Positions 16,359 to 25,411 of a DNA stretch of 64,000 nt are shown here, in pieces. The stretch's first letter is position 1. Each line of letters begins with the position of its first letter. Under the pieces are notes generated by a model. It saw only the letters and a list, made by a program, of their open reading frames with translations. It did not search any database and was not told where the DNA came from. The translations under genes and the position numbers were made by a program. Source of the DNA: CAVPCZ01 sp963779225 (GTDB lineage Bacteria > Bacteroidota > Ignavibacteria > UBA10030 > UBA6906); the NCBI GenBank assembly GCA_963779225.1, contig CAVZWW010000003.1:372001-436000 (forward strand), read 5' to 3'.

Positions 16359-18770
16359 TTATTTCCCGGGAAGCAGTGTGAGAATGTCCACGCCCACCGC
16401 CTCGGAGTCTGTCCGGACGGTGCGGTATGCACCGTTCAGCCAGAGCGGGGTCTGGTCGTCATAGTGCGGATGGTACACCTGTCCGGATTCTCCCGACGGC
16501 AGGACCGCGTAATGCTCTCGCGGATTTGCCAGATCGAATATCTGACGGAACGAGGGTCCAACCGTCACGGCAAACGGCTCCGTGATGCTGTACTCACCGC
16601 TCATCATTGTTGTGGATCCTCCGGGATAAGGAAACGGCCCCAGGTTGAAGACCCTGTCCAGCGGTTTCTGCAATCCGAACGGATGCTGGAGGGTCACCGT
16701 ATGGACATCTCCCCATCGCCAGTTGCGTGTATCCTCTCCCAGACGGGACACCAGTTGCTCGACGGCTTCGCGCAGGCTTTGTTCCACGATGCCGTCCCGT
16801 GTTTCCACGGCCGGTGTCCGCACGTCGTCGAACCACCGGGAAGATCCCCGTTGCAGCAGGCGTGCGGTGACGCGAATGGGTACGTTGACAAGCATGGTAA
16901 AATCATGGAAGAGCTCCGCCCCCATCTCGTCCTCGTAGGTATTGTGCATAAGCCGGAGGAGCCAGTGCTGGAAGATCGTGGTAGCAATATCTTCGCGGCC
17001 GAAGGAACAGTTCCAGTTGCTGAGATACTCACGAACGTGTTCGGCATGTTCCCGGCCGAGCACACTGTCCCGGCACGCATGGAGAAGGTAGGGAAGCATG
17101 TCCTGCGCAAACAACGAGTAGGTGTCGTTCTGAAGTTGCTGCATATCCCGCACCGAAAACCGTGCGTCTGCAGCCCCGAGAATTTCATGAAGGCGCATGA
17201 TACGGGACGGCGGCTCCCAGAGATCAGTGATGTAGTACGGATAGCTGTCATCCACCACGCGGTTGTTTGCGCTTGCCACATAGCCCGACGGCGGATTGAA
17301 AAGATGCGGGAGCTTTTCGAACGGGATATACCCGTTCCAACCCGATGCAGGTTCCCATCCCGGCCTGGGGAGCAGACCATTTCTGTCGCGCCGGATGGGC
17401 AGGCGGGCAGCGCAGTAGTATCCGATGTTTCCCCGCACATCAGCATACACAAAATTCTGTCCCGGTACCGTGAATCCTTTCAGGGCAGCCGTAAATTCGC
17501 CCCAGTTCCGAGCACGGTTGAGCCGCAGGAACGTCCCGATCTGATCGTCCGGCTCGGCCCCGGTCCATCGCATACTTGCCACGAAGGGCGGTCTGCTATG
17601 TTGCAGCTGCGTCTGGATGTCGGTGACAATCGGTCCGTTGTGCGTCAGCCGGATCTTCAGCGTCCTGGTGGTGTCATTGCGAACCACGATCTCCTCTTCC
17701 AGCACTTTCAGCCGCTCCCAGCCATTGTCGTACCAGGACTTCCCGCTGTCCGCCTGGTCAATTCTCTCGATGAAAAAGTCGGCATCATCGGCCATGAGGT
17801 TGGTGACACCCCACGCAATGGAGTCGTTCCTCCCCACCACGACGCCGGGAACTCCGGGGATGGACATCCCGTGGACACGCACGCCCGGTGCGGAGAATCC
17901 CAGTTCATACCACTGGGCGGGAAGGGAGAGGTGGAGATGTGTGTCATTGGCAAGCAGTGCCCCGCCGGTGGTGGATTTTGACGGTGCGACAGCCCAGGCG
18001 TTGCTCCCTCCCTGCGCCAGCGGGCGGCCCATAAATCTTCGATAGTCCCGGGCGGTTCTCATATATGCAGAACCCGCGTCTGCGTACTTCCGCCAGGTTT
18101 CCGCCGGTACGGTGGGAGGGACGGATGCGGGAAACGTGGGAAGGATCTCCGTCACGATATCGTTACCCAGTCTGGAGACAAGGCTGCCATAGGTCACGTC
18201 GGTCCACCAGGAGAGGTTGAGTTCCCAGGCGAGCAGGCGGCTCACGAGTATCGAGTGCAGCGGGGTCCATTTTTCGGGTTCGTAACGGAGAAGATCGAAT
18301 TCCACGGGAAGGGCGCCGGCGCTTGACGCCTGCCAGGCATTGACGCCATCGCTGTACCATTGCAGGCGGCGCCGGGTGTCATCGGAGAGCTGGCTTTCAA
18401 TGGCTTCACTGATCCGGAGCAGTCCGACAATACGAAACATTCTATCAAAGGGAACTGTCACTGAGCCGAAGATCTCCGAAAGGCGTCCCTGCGCCGCCCG
18501 CCGCTGCATATCCATCTGCCAGAGACGATCCTGCGCATGGACAACGCCGAGCGCAACCATGGCGTCGTGCTCATTGGCGGCATCGATGCGGGGCACGCCG
18601 TACTCGTCGCGGGCAATCCGAACGGGTGCAAGAAGACCTGGCACGTCGAGGGTCCCGGAAGTCTGTGGAAACGACTTGTGGAGCTGATACCGGAAAAAGA
18701 AGAATGCTGCAAGTGCGGCCACGCCGAGCACACCAAGCACACCGACGAGGATCCTGGTGCGTTTGCTCAC
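16359..18770 (-). CDS. Penicillin acylase family protein (peptidase S45, Ntn hydrolase)
   Basis: An 803-residue single-chain precursor. Members self-cleave to two chains and hydrolyse amide bonds such as acyl-homoserine lactones or beta-lactam side chains. An N-terminal membrane or signal anchor (VGVLGVLGVAALAAFFFF) precedes VPGLLAPVRIARDEYGVPRI, the usual start of the alpha chain. The nucleophile is Ser in GGSNAW, just after the linker. The frame reads up to a TTG at 18833, but that codon overlaps the promoter -10, so the GTG at 18770, directly before the membrane anchor, is preferred. First gene of the acylase-sirtuin-pyk unit. Substrate unknown. Confidence 0.88.
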   Translation of the reverse strand: MSKRTRILVGVLGVLGVAALAAFFFFRYQLHKSFPQTSGTLDVPGLLAPVRIARDEYGVPRIDAANEHDAMVALGVVHAQDRLWQMDMQRRAAQGRLSEIFGSVTVPFDRMFRIVGLLRISEAIESQLSDDTRRRLQWYSDGVNAWQASSAGALPVEFDLLRYEPEKWTPLHSILVSRLLAWELNLSWWTDVTYGSLVSRLGNDIVTEILPTFPASVPPTVPAETWRKYADAGSAYMRTARDYRRFMGRPLAQGGSNAWAVAPSKSTTGGALLANDTHLHLSLPAQWYELGFSAPGVRVHGMSIPGVPGVVVGRNDSIAWGVTNLMADDADFFIERIDQADSGKSWYDNGWERLKVLEEEIVVRNDTTRTLKIRLTHNGPIVTDIQTQLQHSRPPFVASMRWTGAEPDDQIGTFLRLNRARNWGEFTAALKGFTVPGQNFVYADVRGNIGYYCAARLPIRRDRNGLLPRPGWEPASGWNGYIPFEKLPHLFNPPSGYVASANNRVVDDSYPYYITDLWEPPSRIMRLHEILGAADARFSVRDMQQLQNDTYSLFAQDMLPYLLHACRDSVLGREHAEHVREYLSNWNCSFGREDIATTIFQHWLLRLMHNTYEDEMGAELFHDFTMLVNVPIRVTARLLQRGSSRWFDDVRTPAVETRDGIVEQSLREAVEQLVSRLGEDTRNWRWGDVHTVTLQHPFGLQKPLDRVFNLGPFPYPGGSTTMMSGEYSITEPFAVTVGPSFRQIFDLANPREHYAVLPSGESGQVYHPHYDDQTPLWLNGAYRTVRTDSEAVGVDILTLLPGK

Positions 18771-18799
18771 CGGTTGTTCCGGAAGGGTAAGAAAAACGC

Positions 18800-18831
18800 G
18801 GAGTCCATCACGCCTCTCTGTGATGGACTCC
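18800..18831. promoter_or_regulatory. Perfect 12-bp palindrome abutting the acylase -10 (operator-like)
   Basis: GGAGTCCATCAC (18800-18811) and GTGATGGACTCC (18820-18831) are perfect inverted repeats with an 8-nt spacer. They touch the -10 at 18832-18837 and cover the expected transcription start near 18825, a classic repressor position. Confidence 0.6.
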
Positions 18832-18860
18832 AATATATCGATTCACACCTGATTATGCAA
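18832..18860 (-). promoter_or_regulatory. Promoter of the S45 acylase-sirtuin-pyk unit
   Basis: TTGCAT (18855-18860), a 17-nt spacer and TATATT (18832-18837) on the minus strand; read the Bacteroidota way it is CTTG-N20-TATATTGG. The predicted leader to the GTG at 18770 is about 55 nt. Confidence 0.6.
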
Positions 18861-18878
18861 GGCATCGGTTCACACCTG
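18837..18878. repeat. Two 15-bp direct repeats in the acylase promoter
   Basis: ATCGATTCACACCTG (18837-18851) and ATCGGTTCACACCTG (18864-18878) match at 14 of 15 positions with a 27-bp period. They flank the -35 element, as regulator sites would. Confidence 0.6.
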
Positions 18879-18895
18879 CCTGTACAGGGCAGGTG
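18873..18895 (-). terminator. Hairpin after the FadL-like gene
   Basis: CACCTGCC (18873-18880) pairs perfectly with GGCAGGTG (18888-18895), 7 nt below the FadL-like stop codon. No T run follows, so it is terminator-like only. One arm overlaps the upstream direct repeat. Confidence 0.45.
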
Positions 18896-18901
18896 CGGCA
18901 C

Positions 18902-20350
18902 TCAAAACCTGTAGGAGAATGTCATAAGGAGGGTGCGGGTGGTGATCTTTTCATCCGTGCGTGAGACGATGTCGTCCTGGATGTAGTTGTATCGGAAAGT
19001 TTCATACCAGCCATGCGCATATGTCAGATCGAGCATGGCAGCGCCCCCGAGCATGATCCCCAGCCCGCCGGTGATGGTCTTGCGGTCGTAGCTTTGCGGG
19101 TCCCCTTTGTACGGTGAAGGATTGTAGATGAATCCTCCGCGCACCCTGAAGCCGAGACCGAAAACATCATATTCAACGCCCCCGCGCAGATTCGCAACCT
19201 CACGGAACAGCTGTCTGATCTCCTTGTTCTTCTCCATCACGCCGGGGCTGGCGTTCGCGAACTCCAGTTCCCTCCAGTCCGTGTATTCCACATCCGCGGC
19301 GAGCAGCAGGTTATTGAGGATCAAGGACATGCCGCCGCTGAACACCCAGGGGGAGTGGATGTCATACGTGCCACTTGATGCCGTCTCGAAGGGGGAGTCC
19401 GCGGGGAGGATGTCGCCGTTGTCAAAGTAGCTCCGGGCGGAAATTCCGAAGTTTTCTTTCACCGTAAAGGCCGTCGGGGCCTTGATCGAAACGCCCAGCC
19501 GGAAACGCCCGGGAATACGATAGAGCATGCCAAATGTCGCATTGAATCCGGAAATATCGCTCTCGATATACTCGTCAAGTGTGAGGCGCTGGAAGTCGAA
19601 GGGATACTGGTTGTGAATACCCGCAGGGTCTGTTTCCTCATAGTTCCTGTCGTAGCGGTAGCTGCCGGAGACATAGGTGAGGGTGACTCCAAGCGACAGG
19701 TCGCGGGCAATGTCCATGGCGGCCGCGATCGACCAGTTGTTGAGACCGCCTCCCTCGATAACTTCGGCTCCCTGGGTAACGCGGTTGGTGATCGGGCTGA
19801 TGAATCGTCCACTCAACGTGTCAATATCGGCGAGATAGAGCTGATACGCAATGTTGTCTGTCAGATCATCCGGATAGTACGCGCTATCCCGGGCGGACGT
19901 TTGAATGATGCTGCTGTTCGGATTGAAACCTTTGAACGAAAGCCCCGAGATGAACGAATTCTGACGGTGGTATCCCAGTGCCACGACGAAACTGCCCTGG
20001 CGTGTTGGGACCTTGTGAACGATACCCAACGTGTTGATATTGAATGCGCCTGTCGAAGAGGTCCCCATCTCCCCCATAAATTGGCTTGTATCGATCATAT
20101 TCATGTACGACATGCCGAAGGTGAACTCATCCAGCTGGGCCTGCGCAAGTCCGGCAGGGTTCCAATAGATCGCACTGAAGTCATTCGCTACGCTGGTATA
20201 AGCATTTCCCATGCCGAGTGCCCGGCTTCCCACGCCGAATCCGGGCGTTGAAAACCGCAGGGCATCTTCGGGAAACTGCGCCATCACGGGTGTCTGCAGG
20301 GAGAACACCGCCAGAGCAATTGCAGACAGTACAACCGCACATCTCTTCAT
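18902..20350 (-). CDS. FadL/OmpP1/TodX-family outer-membrane transport protein
   Basis: A 482-residue outer-membrane beta barrel for hydrophobic substrates. The signal peptide (about 1-25, ending PVMAQ) is followed by the family's opening pattern: GFGVGSRALGMGNAYTS, then AIYWNPAGLA. The protein ends in an aromatic residue (SYRF), as barrel proteins do. The ATG at 20350 has AAAGGA 6 nt upstream; the frame extends to 20527 but those residues lie in the preceding lipoprotein gene and are rejected. Read 19 nt after the Tyr/Gly-rich lipoprotein gene. Confidence 0.88.
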   Translation of the reverse strand: MKRCAVVLSAIALAVFSLQTPVMAQFPEDALRFSTPGFGVGSRALGMGNAYTSVANDFSAIYWNPAGLAQAQLDEFTFGMSYMNMIDTSQFMGEMGTSSTGAFNINTLGIVHKVPTRQGSFVVALGYHRQNSFISGLSFKGFNPNSSIIQTSARDSAYYPDDLTDNIAYQLYLADIDTLSGRFISPITNRVTQGAEVIEGGGLNNWSIAAAMDIARDLSLGVTLTYVSGSYRYDRNYEETDPAGIHNQYPFDFQRLTLDEYIESDISGFNATFGMLYRIPGRFRLGVSIKAPTAFTVKENFGISARSYFDNGDILPADSPFETASSGTYDIHSPWVFSGGMSLILNNLLLAADVEYTDWRELEFANASPGVMEKNKEIRQLFREVANLRGGVEYDVFGLGFRVRGGFIYNPSPYKGDPQSYDRKTITGGLGIMLGGAAMLDLTYAHGWYETFRYNYIQDDIVSRTDEKITTRTLLMTFSYRF

Positions 20351-20369
20351 GGTCGTCCTTTTGCTGATG

Positions 20370-21293
20370 TCAGCGGTGGTTCCCGCCGCGTGATCCGGTA
20401 TTGGTCGAAGCGTTTCCTCCGCTGTTCCCTGAAGGAGGAGGTGCTGACGGTGGCGGTGAGTAGGTCGATCCGCCACCAGACCGATCGTTGCCTCCACGGC
20501 CGCTTTCCCGGCCGGGCGAGCCGGCACCTGGCGCAGGCGCCATGGAAGAGGCTCCGCGTTCGGGTTTGTCGCTGACAGAGGGTTGGGGATACCAGCGCGG
20601 GGCTACGCTTCGGGAGTTTTCCCGTTTTCCGGATGAGCTTCCGGGACGTTGTCCGCCCGACCGCGTACCTGCCACGCTCTGTCGTTCACCGTCCTGTCCG
20701 CGACGGCCGGTGGTGACACCTCCGGCGGGCGGCGGGCTGCCCGACGTTTTGTTCACCGGGGTGCGTGATCGAGCTCCAATCGGAAGGACTTCGGTACTAC
20801 GGGCGTTCCCGGGACTCCGCGTGGATCCGAATGTTCGCGTTTCGCCGTACGAGCCGGAGCCAGCCTCAGCATAGCCTCCATTGCCTCCGTAGTAGCCCCC
20901 GCCGTGTCCATAGTAACCATAGTATCCCCAGTAGGGGCTGTGCCAGTACGCATAGTAGCCCGGATAGAGCGATCCGCACCAGCCGTACCATGGATCAACC
21001 CATGGGGAGTAGTAGCCATATCCATATGGAGGATAGAACCCACCGTACCAGGTCGAAGCGAAACCGATGCCGGCCATGGCCGGCGGATAGTAGTAGTCGT
21101 AGTAGAACTGTCTCCGGGCGTTCTCGAAGTCGTCCACGGTGATGGAGTCTTCGTAGGCGTATAGCTCTTCGTTGACCGCATCTTCCGACCGGTCTTCCTG
21201 CACGCTGCCAAACTGGGTGTAGCAGCCGGAAGCAAGGAGGCCGAGAACAGCGACGCTCCCTAGGGCGACTAATCCGCGGATGTACGTATTCAT
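20370..21293 (-). CDS. Low-complexity Tyr/Gly-rich lipoprotein, unknown function
   Basis: A 307-residue protein I do not recognise. It starts with a lipoprotein signal peptide whose lipobox LASGC puts the acylated Cys near residue 24. Then comes an acidic stretch, a Tyr/Trp/Gly/Pro-rich block (about 60-140, repeated YYGYYGHGGGYYG-like units) and a long Ser/Gly/Pro/Arg-rich, probably disordered tail. The ATG at 21293 has AGGAGG 8 nt upstream; the ATG at 21326 overlaps the promoter -10 and is rejected. It may be a surface or cell-envelope structural protein. Confidence 0.75.
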   Translation of the reverse strand: MNTYIRGLVALGSVAVLGLLASGCYTQFGSVQEDRSEDAVNEELYAYEDSITVDDFENARRQFYYDYYYPPAMAGIGFASTWYGGFYPPYGYGYYSPWVDPWYGWCGSLYPGYYAYWHSPYWGYYGYYGHGGGYYGGNGGYAEAGSGSYGETRTFGSTRSPGNARSTEVLPIGARSRTPVNKTSGSPPPAGGVTTGRRGQDGERQSVAGTRSGGQRPGSSSGKRENSRSVAPRWYPQPSVSDKPERGASSMAPAPGAGSPGRESGRGGNDRSGGGSTYSPPPSAPPPSGNSGGNASTNTGSRGGNHR

Positions 21294-21325
21294 GGGTGGA
21301 ACCTCCTGATCTTCAACATTCTGCA

Positions 21326-21356
21326 CAACAATAATGCCATCTCAAAACGAGCCAAA
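21326..21356 (-). promoter_or_regulatory. Promoter of the Tyr/Gly-rich lipoprotein and FadL-like genes
   Basis: On the minus strand TTTG (21353-21356), exactly 19 nt, then TATTGTTG (21326-21333). This is a close match to TTTG-N19-TAnnTTTG. Predicted leader about 26 nt, with AGGAGG inside. Confidence 0.62.
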
Positions 21357-21446
21357 ATGCCCGATTCAGGGGACTCTTACAGGGGTTGGCTGTGCAGATT
21401 AGTGGACAATGGTTGCGGGGGCGTTCAATAAAGAGAACACCTTCAT

Positions 21447-22214
21447 TCACAAGGCGCGGGCATATTCGAGGCGAACCGTCCTGTTTGCCACGCCGGTATC
21501 CTGGCCGTTATGGATGAGGTCTTTGATATGCACGGCAATTGTGAGGCCGTTTCCCAGGGCGCAGCGGAGTGCCGTATTGACATAACCTTTCCCTTTGCCG
21601 ATGGCATCATCGCTGTTGTCGTTCAACCCCATATTGTATTCAAGTACGAGTGAAAGTATCGGGCCGATGGTCTTTTCCGCACCGAAGAACACATTGAAGT
21701 CCTTGTCATTATCCGCACGCTCGAAGCTGTAGTTGATCCCTCCGTGCAGACTGAAGAAGCCGAGCATGGTGTAGTTCTTGCTGGCCGCGGCATAAAGGCC
21801 GGGCGACTTCACTGTATAGCGGTCCATGTCCTTGATATAGCCATCTTTTCCTTGTGAATCGAACCCGATGGCGATGGCCGGGAAAGCGACACTCTCTTCG
21901 ATGATACGTATCTTGACATTCACGCCGGGCATTTCATTCATCACCGGTGACGAAGACCCGATGAGGTGTGACCCGCCGTACGAGATTCCGAAGCTCAGAC
22001 GATCCAGGACACCAGCCGAGAGGGCAAGTAACACGCCACCCTCCTGATAGAAATCGACATCGATGGCCATGGATCCCTTGTCCAGCATGCCGGCGGTGGG
22101 CATGTCCACCAGATACCGTGGTTCAAGTTGCCCTTCACTGCCGGCCGCGCCCTGTCCTGCCGCGGGTGATGCAAGACAGGCAATCCAGAGCAGCAGTGTG
22201 GAGAATCGTCTCAT
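21447..22214 (-). CDS. Exported beta-barrel-like protein, YjbH-like, unknown role
   Basis: A 255-residue protein with a signal peptide (about 1-20, ending SPAAGQ). The mature part is made of alternating short strands (MAIDVDFYQEGGVLLALSAG, LSFGISYGG, FAIAIGFDSQG-type segments), typical of a small outer-membrane barrel, and resembles YjbH-type barrels described in gut and soil bacteria. The residues around DMPTAGMLDKGSMAIDVDF are the best signature. It overlaps the cysS stop by 4 nt. Function unknown. Confidence 0.7.
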   Translation of the reverse strand: MRRFSTLLLWIACLASPAAGQGAAGSEGQLEPRYLVDMPTAGMLDKGSMAIDVDFYQEGGVLLALSAGVLDRLSFGISYGGSHLIGSSSPVMNEMPGVNVKIRIIEESVAFPAIAIGFDSQGKDGYIKDMDRYTVKSPGLYAAASKNYTMLGFFSLHGGINYSFERADNDKDFNVFFGAEKTIGPILSLVLEYNMGLNDNSDDAIGKGKGYVNTALRCALGNGLTIAVHIKDLIHNGQDTGVANRTVRLEYARAL

Positions 22215-23668
22215 TGATCGGCAGAGGTCTTCTTCCAGGTGGTTCCTTCCTTTTTATCCTCCAGGGTAATACCGGCGTTCAGGAGACCGTCGCGAATCCG
22301 GTCGGAGAATGCCCAGAGTTTGTCCCTTCGCAGGTCCGTCCGCAGGGATATCAGCAATCCCATCAATTCCGGTTCCAGATTTTTTCCTGCAGTTCCTGGT
22401 ACGCCCCGGGCAATCGCCAGACCCAGCACCTCGCCCGCGTGTTTATTATAGAACTCCTCGATACGCTGAAGATCACGGATATCCACAGGTGTGCCGCGGC
22501 CGAGCGCTTGATTGACTTCCCGGGAGAGATCAAAAAGAATGCCCATGGCCTGGGGGGTATTGAAATCGTCGTTCATGGCTTCGAGAAAAGCGTTCCGGTA
22601 TCTCTCCAGGTCAATACCGGCGGGTTGTCCGGGGGTTTCTGAGGTGATGGCTTCGCGTACATTCTGCACTGTGTTCTTCAGTTTCTCCCAGCCTTTTGCT
22701 GCTCCTTCGACTGCGGCGGCGCTAAAATCCAGAGTGCTGCGATAGTGGCTCTGGAGGATAAAGAAACGGATAACGGGCGGACTCCATCGTGTGAAGGCGT
22801 CTTTGAGAGTAATGAAGTTACCCAGAGATTTCCCCATCTTCTTCCCGTCGACGGTCACCATATTGTTGTGGAGCCAGTACTTGACGAAGGGCTTCTCTGT
22901 TGCCCCTTCGCTCTGGGCGATTTCGCATTCGTGATGGGGAAACTGGTTTTCCAGTCCACCGCCATGAATATCAAGACTTTCGCCAAGGTATTTCATTGCC
23001 ATTGCTGAACATTCCAGGTGCCAGCCCGGGAACCCTTCTCCCCAGGGGCTGGGCCAGCGCATGATGTGGCCTGCTTCCGCGCGTTTCCAGAGCGCAAAGT
23101 CCGCTGGATGGCGTTTCTCGGATTTCACCTCGATACGAACGCCGGCATTCATTTCATCCGGTGTGCGGTGCGAGAGTTGCCCGTACCGGGGGAACTGCCG
23201 GACATCAAAGTAGACCGATCCGTTGGCTTCATACGCGAGTCCCCGTTCCAGCAGTGTTTGTGTCAGAGTGATCTGCTCGAGGATATGCCCTGTTGCACGC
23301 GGCGAGATGTCGGGACGTATGACGGCGAGGGCGTCCATATCGTCGAAGTAGCTGCGCGTATATGTTTCCGCCAGCTGCATCGGATGCACCCGGTCCGTCC
23401 GTGATTGCCTGAGAATCTTGTCTTCTCCCTCGTCCGCATCGTCGGTCAGGTGGCCCACGTCGGTGATATTCTGGACGTACAGGACGTTGTAGCCGAGGAA
23501 GCGGAGGTAGCGGACGATGATATCGAAGGAAATATAACTCTTGGCGTGTCCGAGATGGGAATGGCCGTACACTGTGGGGCCGCAGACGTACATGCGGACA
23601 AAGGGTTTTTCGATCGGCTCGAATGGTTCTTTGGTGCGGGTCAGAGTATTATAGACAGCAAGGGTCAT
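22211..23668 (-). CDS. cysS: Cysteinyl-tRNA synthetase
   Basis: A full-length 485-residue class I synthetase charging tRNA-Cys. The zinc-site Cys in YVCGPTVY, the HIGH motif as HSHLGHAKS, further zinc ligands around HLECSAMA and PHHEC, and the KMSKS loop as KMGKSLGN are all present. The C-terminal DALR-like region is followed by a short Lys/Thr-rich tail. Its start overlaps the recN stop by 4 nt and its end overlaps the next gene, so it is inside a long minus-strand unit. Confidence 0.96.
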   Translation of the reverse strand: MTLAVYNTLTRTKEPFEPIEKPFVRMYVCGPTVYGHSHLGHAKSYISFDIIVRYLRFLGYNVLYVQNITDVGHLTDDADEGEDKILRQSRTDRVHPMQLAETYTRSYFDDMDALAVIRPDISPRATGHILEQITLTQTLLERGLAYEANGSVYFDVRQFPRYGQLSHRTPDEMNAGVRIEVKSEKRHPADFALWKRAEAGHIMRWPSPWGEGFPGWHLECSAMAMKYLGESLDIHGGGLENQFPHHECEIAQSEGATEKPFVKYWLHNNMVTVDGKKMGKSLGNFITLKDAFTRWSPPVIRFFILQSHYRSTLDFSAAAVEGAAKGWEKLKNTVQNVREAITSETPGQPAGIDLERYRNAFLEAMNDDFNTPQAMGILFDLSREVNQALGRGTPVDIRDLQRIEEFYNKHAGEVLGLAIARGVPGTAGKNLEPELMGLLISLRTDLRRDKLWAFSDRIRDGLLNAGITLEDKKEGTTWKKTSADQ

Positions 23669-25380
23669 TGCTGGAGTCCCATGAGTTCGCGGGCTCCGGC
23701 GAGCCCGGTTTCGGTTACTTCGGCGCCGCTTATCAGCCGCGCCACCTCGCGCACCTGTTCCTCGAGGGTGAGTTGCCGCAGGTGCGTACTGGTCCGGCCA
23801 CCCTCTTCGCTCTTGGTAACGGCAAAGTGGGTTTCGGCGAAGCCTGCAATTTGGGGAAGATGAGTGATAGCAATCACCTGATGGAAACCTGCAAGGTTTT
23901 TGAGCGCGGCACCGACCGCCTGGGCAATTCGCCCGCTCACGCCGACGTCGATTTCATCGAAAATGAGCACCGGCAGCCTGTCGGTTTTTGCGAGGATGCT
24001 TTTCAGGGCGAGCATGACCCGGGAGATTTCGCCGCCCGAGGCAACGCGGGAGAGCGGCCGCTCGTCTTCCCCAACGTTGGTGGAGATATGAAACTCGACC
24101 TGATCGAATCCGCGCGCATTCAGAGCGACCGCCGTCCGGCCGCGCAGAACGCTGTCGTCCGGAGCATTTTTTGTCTCCCGTTCAAGCTGGGTAATCCGTG
24201 TGCTGAACCTTGCCTGCGGGATTCCGAGTTTTGCAAGCTCCCTGACGATTGCACGGTCGATCCTTTTTGCTGTTTCGTGCCGTTTTGCGGAGAGCCGTCC
24301 GGCCAGTGTGGCGCAGGCAGTGCGGGCGTTGTCGAGGTCGCCGGTAAGCCGTCCGATGATTTCCTCAAAGTTCTCGGCAAGTGCAAGCTCTTTCGCAATC
24401 TCTTCACGGCGGGCAAGGATACTATCGATCGACCCACCGTACTTCTTTTTCAGGAACGAGAGAGATCCGATCCGTTCCCGCAGCTCGTCGAGGCGGTCGG
24501 GTGCAAATTCCACCCTGGCATTATAGCTCTGAATGAACTTCGCCAGCTCGCCGACCACCGCTTCGGCGGATCCGCATTCACGTGCAGCATCGGCAAACTG
24601 TTTGTCGATTTCTGCAAGGGCATGGAGTTGGTTCCGGGCGACGACAAGGAGATCATGGATAGAGCGGTCACCTTCGTAGAGCAGGGTGTAGAGCTCCGAT
24701 GTTGCGCCGAACAGCTTCTCGCTGTTTTCGAGTATGCGCAGTTCTGTTTCCAGCCGTTCTTCCTCAGCGGGCCGGGGTGCCACAGCGTCGATCTCCTGTG
24801 CCTGGAAGAGGTGGAATTCGCGTTGTTCGCGGAGATACTGTTCACGCTGCCGGAGCTCTTCCCGTTCCGTTACCAGAGCCTTGAGCCGGGTGTACGCGGA
24901 GTGGTACTCCCTGACCATTCCGTCGAGGCCGCCGAAGTCATCGAGAACGCCGCAGTGCGTTTCCACGCGGAGGAGTGACTGATGCTCGTGTTGTCCGTGA
25001 AGGTCGACCAGGAGTTCGCCCACCTGTTTCATAAGGGCCACGGCGACGGGGGAATCGTTGATGAAGCAGCGGCTCTGCCCTTTCGCGGAGACTTCGCGCC
25101 GGACGATGAGTTCATCGGCGACGTCCAGCGCATTCCCGGCAAGGAGGGTCCGTACCCTTGTATTCCCCGCAACATCGAACACCGTTTCCACAACGGCTTT
25201 GTCCGCCCCTGTGCGCACGGTTTCCGCGCTTGCGCGTTCGCCGAGCACCAGGCCGAGGGCGTCAATGATGATCGACTTGCCCGCGCCTGTTTCACCGGTG
25301 ATGATGACCAGGCCGCTGGAGAATTCAACGCTGAGGTGTTCGATGAGGGCGTAGTTCTTTATCAGCAGCGTCTTCAGCAT
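23665..25380 (-). CDS. recN: DNA repair protein RecN
   Basis: A full-length 571-residue SMC-like ATPase of double-strand break repair. The N-terminal LKTLLIKNYALIEHLSVEF leads to Walker A GETGAGKSI. Long coiled coils fill the middle, and the C-terminal half has the LSRVASGGEISRVMLALK signature and Walker B LIFDEIDVGVSG. Complete, no disruption. It overlaps cysS by 4 nt and follows mqnA after 31 nt. Confidence 0.96.
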   Translation of the reverse strand: MLKTLLIKNYALIEHLSVEFSSGLVIITGETGAGKSIIIDALGLVLGERASAETVRTGADKAVVETVFDVAGNTRVRTLLAGNALDVADELIVRREVSAKGQSRCFINDSPVAVALMKQVGELLVDLHGQHEHQSLLRVETHCGVLDDFGGLDGMVREYHSAYTRLKALVTEREELRQREQYLREQREFHLFQAQEIDAVAPRPAEEERLETELRILENSEKLFGATSELYTLLYEGDRSIHDLLVVARNQLHALAEIDKQFADAARECGSAEAVVGELAKFIQSYNARVEFAPDRLDELRERIGSLSFLKKKYGGSIDSILARREEIAKELALAENFEEIIGRLTGDLDNARTACATLAGRLSAKRHETAKRIDRAIVRELAKLGIPQARFSTRITQLERETKNAPDDSVLRGRTAVALNARGFDQVEFHISTNVGEDERPLSRVASGGEISRVMLALKSILAKTDRLPVLIFDEIDVGVSGRIAQAVGAALKNLAGFHQVIAITHLPQIAGFAETHFAVTKSEEGGRTSTHLRQLTLEEQVREVARLISGAEVTETGLAGARELMGLQQ

Positions 25381-25411
25381 GCGGTCAATCTACCCATCTT
25401 TTCAGAAAGAT

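Noticed and set aside
16464..17981. 505-residue open frame on the plus strand
   Set aside because: It is the antisense of the S45 acylase, which has a recognised catalytic motif.
23623..24978. 451-residue open frame on the plus strand
   Set aside because: Antisense shadow of recN.
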